Positions 59,377-64,000 of a stretch of DNA of 64,000 nt are shown here, piece by piece. The translations under genes and the position numbers were made by a program. The notes under the pieces are model-generated. The model ran no database searches. It was not told where the DNA came from and worked only from the letters and a program-made list of their open reading frames with translations. The stretch is from contig NZ_JALBUF010000001.1 of assembly GCF_022606465.1 (NCBI RefSeq), forward strand, positions 806,001 through 870,000, in the 5' to 3' direction. Numbering within the stretch: the stretch's first letter is position 1; every line of letters starts with the position of its first letter. This DNA is from Sulfoacidibacillus ferrooxidans. GTDB lineage: Bacteria; Bacillota; Bacilli; Alicyclobacillales; SLC66.

Positions 59377-59434
59377 AGCTGGTCCTCCCATCCGGGATTA
59401 ATTTCTAGTACACCGACATTATAAATGATATAAG

Positions 59435-60418
59435 TTATAAAGTGCCAATCCACCATAAGGTACACATGGCCAGTGTAAAGGCCAATACCGACACCAATAG
59501 CCCCCAATCCGTTGCATCAAATCGCCTTCGTCTATTCAATCTTCCATCATGAATTGCAACTCTTTCTGTTTTTGTGGGATGTGCAGTGCGCTGTAATAAG
59601 GGGGCAAGTGCAATGCGCAAGGAAGCTAAACGTGCAGTTCCACTTAGTGCAGGTTGCAGAGCTATACGCAAGTCATCTTGCTTCCAAGTGGTGTGTAGAC
59701 GTTGATCTAGAAATGCACTGCGCTCATTAGGACTTTTCTTTTGCAATCGTTCCAACTCTCCCTTCGAAATGGGACAAGCTAACTGCATACCAAGCATGGC
59801 GCAAGCAAATGTATCATAAGCTACGTCCGCCTTGCGCGATCCTCGCCCCCACCAAGCGCGATCGTACATCTCTGTGAATTCTCGAACAGCTTGTCCGATA
59901 GGTGTAACCCCACCAAAATCAACAAGGCGAGGTTCTGCAGACTGAAGGTCAAAGAGGAGATTACCAGGTTTTATATCACAAAAAACGAAACCCTGTTGAT
60001 GAAGGGTATCAATGAGGCGAATGATTTTCCATAAGCAGACGGCAACCCATAGATCTCCGCGTTGTAATACAAACTGTTCAACATCTACGCCATCAATCCA
60101 CTCCATGACGAGTACTGGATAGGTGACTCCATGTACAACAACATCTTCTAATTCAAATAATTCAGGAACGACTCCTGCGTTATTTATTTTTTCAGCAATC
60201 TCTCGTAAATGCTCATATTCAAGTGCAATAGCGGTTGCATCAACACCTATTTTAAGCGCAACTCTACTTTGTCTACGCCAAACTAGATAGACCTTTCCAT
60301 TGGCTCCGGTGCCCAAGTGTTGAATGATGCGATAGGTTTCGCCACTCCACCGTCCATTCAATACGCTGTTTTTTTGTATATCGGGCGGATCCGTTTCCGC
60401 CCGCATATTAAACGACAT
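59435..60418 (-). CDS. yabT: Serine/threonine protein kinase, YabT-like
   Basis: A 327-residue kinase with a Hanks-type fold: glycine loop LGTGANGKVYLVW, ATP lysine in RVALKIGV, catalytic loop FCDIKPGNLLFD (FCD instead of the usual HRD), and VDFGGV in place of DFG, with a WGRGSRKADVAYDTFA activation segment. A basic LNRRRRF patch is followed by one C-terminal membrane segment and no outer domain, as in YabT, the DNA-activated sporulation kinase of B. subtilis that phosphorylates RecA. The gene order spoIIE-yabS-yabT-tilS supports the name. The start overlaps the yabS end. Confidence 0.85.
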   Translation of the reverse strand: MSFNMRAETDPPDIQKNSVLNGRWSGETYRIIQHLGTGANGKVYLVWRRQSRVALKIGVDATAIALEYEHLREIAEKINNAGVVPELFELEDVVVHGVTYPVLVMEWIDGVDVEQFVLQRGDLWVAVCLWKIIRLIDTLHQQGFVFCDIKPGNLLFDLQSAEPRLVDFGGVTPIGQAVREFTEMYDRAWWGRGSRKADVAYDTFACAMLGMQLACPISKGELERLQKKSPNERSAFLDQRLHTTWKQDDLRIALQPALSGTARLASLRIALAPLLQRTAHPTKTERVAIHDGRLNRRRRFDATDWGLLVSVLAFTLAMCTLWWIGTL

Positions 60419-61154
60419 AATGTCTCATGCGTCCTTCCTCATCCTCTGCAGAATTTCGCTTTATACGCGATTGATTTTGTAGAGGAAGATCTTGCATGGC
60501 TCGCACTGCGAGTAACAAGGCAGGACCTGTAGGGGTGTTTCCTCCTGCACGCATCGCACCTACAGCGTCAGCTACACTAGATCCTTCAAAACGCAACACT
60601 TGAGCGTCTTCACCTGACAAGCCAGGATAGGTTACTACCACTACATGATGTTTGCCGCCTCTAGCTAATAACCCAAATTCCAGATCCCTGATCGCTTCTC
60701 GTACAGATGGCATTTTATTTGTCATACTGGCCGAAACATCGACCACAAGAGCAATATGAAGATCCACCTCTTCTGTTCCTGTCTCCACCATCCGAGCGAC
60801 CTTTGTTCGAACATCTGGAGGTAACGCATCTTGATCATGCCCCATAATCTGCCGCAGTTCCTTATTGACCACCTGCTGTAAAGTAAGTTGCATCGTACGC
60901 TGCGTGACCATTTGCATCGTGTGTGATAGATCAGAGGTACGAACAATGCGGCACATTCCGCCCCCTGCTTGTGCGATGTTTTCCGCTTCTCGTCGACCTT
61001 GTTCTCCCAGTGCACCATCATCCAAAATGCCAATCACACTGACCGTGATCCCTTGTTCATGTGCCGTCTGCGCCACATAGACTGGATCTGTTCCTATATT
61101 TGAACAACCATCTGTAATTAACAATATTTGCCTAAGCATAACATCTGTCCACAC
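60408..61154 (-). CDS. yabS: VWA-domain protein, YabS-like
   Basis: A 248-residue protein with two von Willebrand factor A-like halves. The N-terminal half starts LRQILLITDGCSNIGTDP; the second contains the intact MIDAS motif in IALVVDVSASMTNKMPS and ends GNTPTGPALLLAVRAMQ. It lies between spoIIE and the YabT-type kinase and overlaps the kinase gene by 11 bases, so the two are translationally coupled. No enzymatic activity is expected; it may scaffold the kinase (inference). The GTG start lies 9 bases after AGGAG; an ATG at 61139 is the alternative. Confidence 0.85.
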   Translation of the reverse strand: MWTDVMLRQILLITDGCSNIGTDPVYVAQTAHEQGITVSVIGILDDGALGEQGRREAENIAQAGGGMCRIVRTSDLSHTMQMVTQRTMQLTLQQVVNKELRQIMGHDQDALPPDVRTKVARMVETGTEEVDLHIALVVDVSASMTNKMPSVREAIRDLEFGLLARGGKHHVVVVTYPGLSGEDAQVLRFEGSSVADAVGAMRAGGNTPTGPALLLAVRAMQDLPLQNQSRIKRNSAEDEEGRMRHYVV

Positions 61155-61218
61155 TAGCGATCACTCCTCGCAAAACGGGTTAACTGCTAGTGTTCCCCTT
61201 TTATGAGGAGTGTATTCC

Positions 61219-63789
61219 CTATACTTGAACTAATTGCCTTGGCGGCTCAGGTGTTTTTGCTCGCGCACGCCCCTTGCGATTTCGAATGGTGGGTAAATCG
61301 GGCAAGTGTATGGTTGCCCACTCTGGTTTGAATGTTTCAATTTTAGCGCAAAGAATCGTCATATCATCCTTAATTAGCCCTCCAGCCGCTCGTACAGATG
61401 ACTCTAACAGTAAATCTGCAATGATTTGCGGATCATCTGAATCAAACCGTTCTAGTTGTCGAGCAATCCAGTGATCAGGATCCTGTAAATGCGATACAGC
61501 CTCTAAAATGCCATCTGACATAAAGACCACCATATCTCCTTCTGAAAGAGGAATCCGCTCTGTCTGAACCTCAATTTGCGACAAAATTCCTATAGGTAAA
61601 CTATGCCCATGTAATGCACTCACAAACTTCCCTTGCTTAATATAACTTGGTACAGATCCTACTTTAAGAAATTCCGTTTGAGCCGTATAGAGATCGATCA
61701 CGGCTAAGTCAAGAGTTGCATACATTTCTTGATCAGACCGCAAGAGCAAAGCTGAATTGACCGTTTTGATCGCTAGACTCTCGTCGAACCCAGCCTTTAA
61801 AAGCTGCTGCACAATCGTGACAGCGGCACTCGATTCACTATGCGCTCGCTCACCATTGCCCATCCCATCACTAAGTGCTAGTGCATACCGTCCGTTCCCA
61901 ACATCGACGACATTAAAGAAATCCCCACTTTGCAAAGTTCCATCTTTAGCAGCACTAGCAAATCCTGAGCTCACTTGAAACCGCTTCGCGGATGCTAGTG
62001 TAACGACCTGATAAGAACCATCTGGAGATGGCTCTGCCTTCTTCACAGTAATCGTTTCTCCTAGCACTTCAGACAACAACGGTGCAACTAATTTTCCACA
62101 CTCATTATGGCCTGAAGGATGCATTTCGAGTATTTCAATCTCCACCTTCCCCTCTTCCAATGAAACGATGTCTATGCCCTGTACCTCGAGCCCAAGTTTG
62201 GCAAGGGCGGCCATAATCTGAGACTCTTGTTTACGGCTCGCCCCTTCTTCACGTTCGATCTCACTCGCTAAATCACGCATGATGACACCTACACCAGCCA
62301 ATTGAGATGCGACTAACTTGCGACTTTCTCGCACTTGGCGCAGCAGCGTGTGCTCTCTGGTTGAAGATATCTCTGCGCGTTGTAGCGCAGGTAAAAGTCG
62401 TTCTAATTTGATACATCGACTATATAACTCTTTTGGAACATTTTGTAATGTCAATTCCTCATCTACTGTAAGTTGATGCAACGCTGCCTTAAAATCTGCC
62501 GCTGTATGCTCCTCCTCTCTTTTCCAGCATCGCTCAAACCGTCGGCAAGATGCACATATTTCACTTTTAGTAAATTCAATTGCATGATCTGTCACATCTT
62601 GTGTACGATAAGGGGTTTCCACTGCACTAGAAAAAGAAGCTCCAAGTTCTGAAAATACAGTAGCTACCTCTTCAATTCGTTTGGTCATCATCGACTTAAT
62701 GCGGCGGACGTGCTCTTGTTGACGCAATGTGTGATTCGTCGTGCCTGGAGTGACCCGCGCTAACGCTTCAAACATGCGTTTAGGTGTGATATAAAAGAGG
62801 GCCACGGCAATAGCTGATAAGATCAAACTTTGCTGTGCGCTGGCAGGATGAGAAGAATAGAGAGCTAATATAGCAGAACCAACAAGAAATCCAATTCCAA
62901 TTAAAAACCGCTTTCCCTCACGCAGCATTCCTGCTAAAACACCTGCGAATCCAAGAATGCCAATTAAAGGGCTCATGGTTAATGCACCAAGAGAGAGGAT
63001 AACTCCCGTGACAATACCCACTGTCCCCGCTATCCCAGCTCCACCTACAGCTGCAAAAACGACTACTAGGTAGCGCGCAAATACACCTTCAAGGGATATC
63101 CCATGAATAGACACGCCTTTTAACCCAGTCATCAATGAGGCGAGTAATATGACCATGCCAATCACTTCATCCGTTTGCCACTGTTTTTGAACCCGAGCAG
63201 AACTAAGCAACGGGGGGAGTTGTAAAAACATTAGTGTGAGAAGAAAGGAAAGAATGCCATCTACCACAGCCATTCCGACTGTATACAGTGTCAAATGTGG
63301 TGTTGGCAGTACAAACCCGATGCGAAATCCAGCATCCACTGCAAACACCAAAAATGGTATAGCATGAACATCGATGCGATCCACACGTGTGAAAAAGTAA
63401 ATTAAAAGTCGATAACTCACCAGCATAGCCAGTAATAATAAGGGATTTGCACCTGCCGACATGGCTGAGATGGATCCTAGTAGCAACCCAGTTCCAACCC
63501 AAACAGATGTACCCTTGCGAAGATTGAGTGATACAGCATACCCAGCAAGAGCAAACGGTGTTAGCGAATCAAGAATCACCGCTCGTCCCATTAAATAACC
63601 GACGACAAGCGCGATGAGCATAAAGCGAATACGCACCAAATGTTGATTCAATCGTTTGGGCTCTGCTTGCGAAAAATCTGTCTGCGGGGGAAGTGTATGA
63701 GCCCGAGACTCAGATGTGGCAGATACCAAATGAATAGGCGGACGCATACCATATATGCCCTTGCCCTTTTGTTTGCTTTTCGAATGCAT
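61219..63789 (-). CDS. spoIIE: Stage II sporulation protein E (PP2C phosphatase)
   Basis: A protein of about 856 residues. Residues 45-330 hold around ten membrane segments, then a coiled region with two cysteine-bearing segments (CASCRRFERCWKREE), and a C-terminal PP2C domain (about residues 580-830) with DVGNGRYALALSDGMGNGERAH and VVFMSDGILEA for metal binding. SpoIIE dephosphorylates SpoIIAA to switch on sigma-F in the forespore and helps asymmetric septation. The ATG at 63789 lies after a GGGTGGTG site; an in-frame ATG seven codons earlier is rejected. Its promoter has Spo0A features. Confidence 0.95.
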   Translation of the reverse strand: MHSKSKQKGKGIYGMRPPIHLVSATSESRAHTLPPQTDFSQAEPKRLNQHLVRIRFMLIALVVGYLMGRAVILDSLTPFALAGYAVSLNLRKGTSVWVGTGLLLGSISAMSAGANPLLLLAMLVSYRLLIYFFTRVDRIDVHAIPFLVFAVDAGFRIGFVLPTPHLTLYTVGMAVVDGILSFLLTLMFLQLPPLLSSARVQKQWQTDEVIGMVILLASLMTGLKGVSIHGISLEGVFARYLVVVFAAVGGAGIAGTVGIVTGVILSLGALTMSPLIGILGFAGVLAGMLREGKRFLIGIGFLVGSAILALYSSHPASAQQSLILSAIAVALFYITPKRMFEALARVTPGTTNHTLRQQEHVRRIKSMMTKRIEEVATVFSELGASFSSAVETPYRTQDVTDHAIEFTKSEICASCRRFERCWKREEEHTAADFKAALHQLTVDEELTLQNVPKELYSRCIKLERLLPALQRAEISSTREHTLLRQVRESRKLVASQLAGVGVIMRDLASEIEREEGASRKQESQIMAALAKLGLEVQGIDIVSLEEGKVEIEILEMHPSGHNECGKLVAPLLSEVLGETITVKKAEPSPDGSYQVVTLASAKRFQVSSGFASAAKDGTLQSGDFFNVVDVGNGRYALALSDGMGNGERAHSESSAAVTIVQQLLKAGFDESLAIKTVNSALLLRSDQEMYATLDLAVIDLYTAQTEFLKVGSVPSYIKQGKFVSALHGHSLPIGILSQIEVQTERIPLSEGDMVVFMSDGILEAVSHLQDPDHWIARQLERFDSDDPQIIADLLLESSVRAAGGLIKDDMTILCAKIETFKPEWATIHLPDLPTIRNRKGRARAKTPEPPRQLVQV

Positions 63790-63829
63790 AAAATCGCACC
63801 ACCCGATCATAGGATAATAGAATAGCTTT

Positions 63830-63862
63830 ATTGTAGATGGACGAGCAAGCGAACTTTGTCAA
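63830..63862 (-). promoter_or_regulatory. Spo0A-type sigma-A promoter of spoIIE
   Basis: On the minus strand TTGACA (63862-63857) and TACAAT (63835-63830) are 21 bases apart, too far for unaided sigma-A but the same spacing as the Spo0A-activated spoIIE promoter of B. subtilis. The start codon is 41 bases further down. Confidence 0.8.
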
Positions 63863-63889
63863 AGCCTGTATATAAACACAACAAATTTA

Positions 63890-63940
63890 CCGACAAAATC
63901 ATCGGCAATTCGCGTCAAATAATCAGATTGCCCGACAAAT
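63890..63940. promoter_or_regulatory. Candidate Spo0A boxes upstream of spoIIE
   Basis: On the minus strand TTTGTCGGT (63898-63890) and TTTGTCGGG (63940-63932) are 42 bases apart, four helical turns. Between them are TGCCGAT and TGACGCG. All are near-matches to the Spo0A box TGNCGAA, and a further TGTCGAT lies near 63983-63989. Confidence 0.55.
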
Positions 63941-64000
63941 TCACTTATCCATTGCACCTGCTGTCGTTTGAGGTGATACTAAGAATCGACATGTTGTCAA

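Overview
The window is a stretch of Bacillota (class Bacilli) chromosome from a spore former. The evidence is spoIIE, strong AGGAGG-type ribosome binding sites, a GatCAB amidotransferase, and two gene blocks ordered as in Bacillus subtilis. These are yerC / pcrA-ligA / gatCAB-dgkB-rlmCD, and spoIIE-yabS-yabT-tilS-hpt-ftsH-hslO-cysK-folP-folK-yazB-dusB-lysS. The overall gene set would fit an Alicyclobacillaceae-like lineage, but the sequence alone does not fix the genus.
Positions 1-10.4 kb are accessory metabolism. A FadR-type GntR regulator sits behind its own E. coli-like FadR operator and is followed by an alkyl-DHAP-synthase-like FAD oxidase cut by the window edge. A Pit phosphate transporter with its DUF47 partner has a textbook array of four PhoP hexamers upstream. 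A ribose-use cluster (MFS transporter, DUF89 phosphatase, LacI regulator, rbsD, rbsK) carries two matching LacI-type palindromes. A decayed small gene and a COG4705 membrane protein close the region.
Positions 10.7-34 kb are mostly minus-strand housekeeping: rlmCD, dgkB, gatBAC, a TagO/WecA-type transferase, ligA, pcrA, purK, purE, a tRNA-Pro, yerC, a Zur-like regulator, a 2-oxoacid dehydrogenase operon (E1 alpha, E1 beta, E2, no E3) headed by EthD and enoyl-CoA hydratase genes, then plus-strand proS. Positions 34-46.6 kb hold peptidases, a leaderless BtuF-like protein, a flavin reductase, a secreted protein of unknown role, an ansA gene broken by a one-base frameshift, kynureninase, a PAS-GGDEF protein, an EamA transporter and TrhO.
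Positions 46.7-64 kb hold a four-tRNA operon with promoter and terminator, lysS, greA behind a consensus promoter and a leader hairpin, the folate/cysteine genes, hslO, ftsH, hpt, tilS, a split ThrE exporter inserted between tilS and yabT, yabT, yabS and spoIIE. The spoIIE promoter has the 21-bp spacing typical of Spo0A-activated sigma-A promoters. I found no CRISPR array, prophage or intact insertion sequence. The most informative signals are regulatory: the FadR, PhoP, LacI and Spo0A sites each sit next to a gene of matching function.
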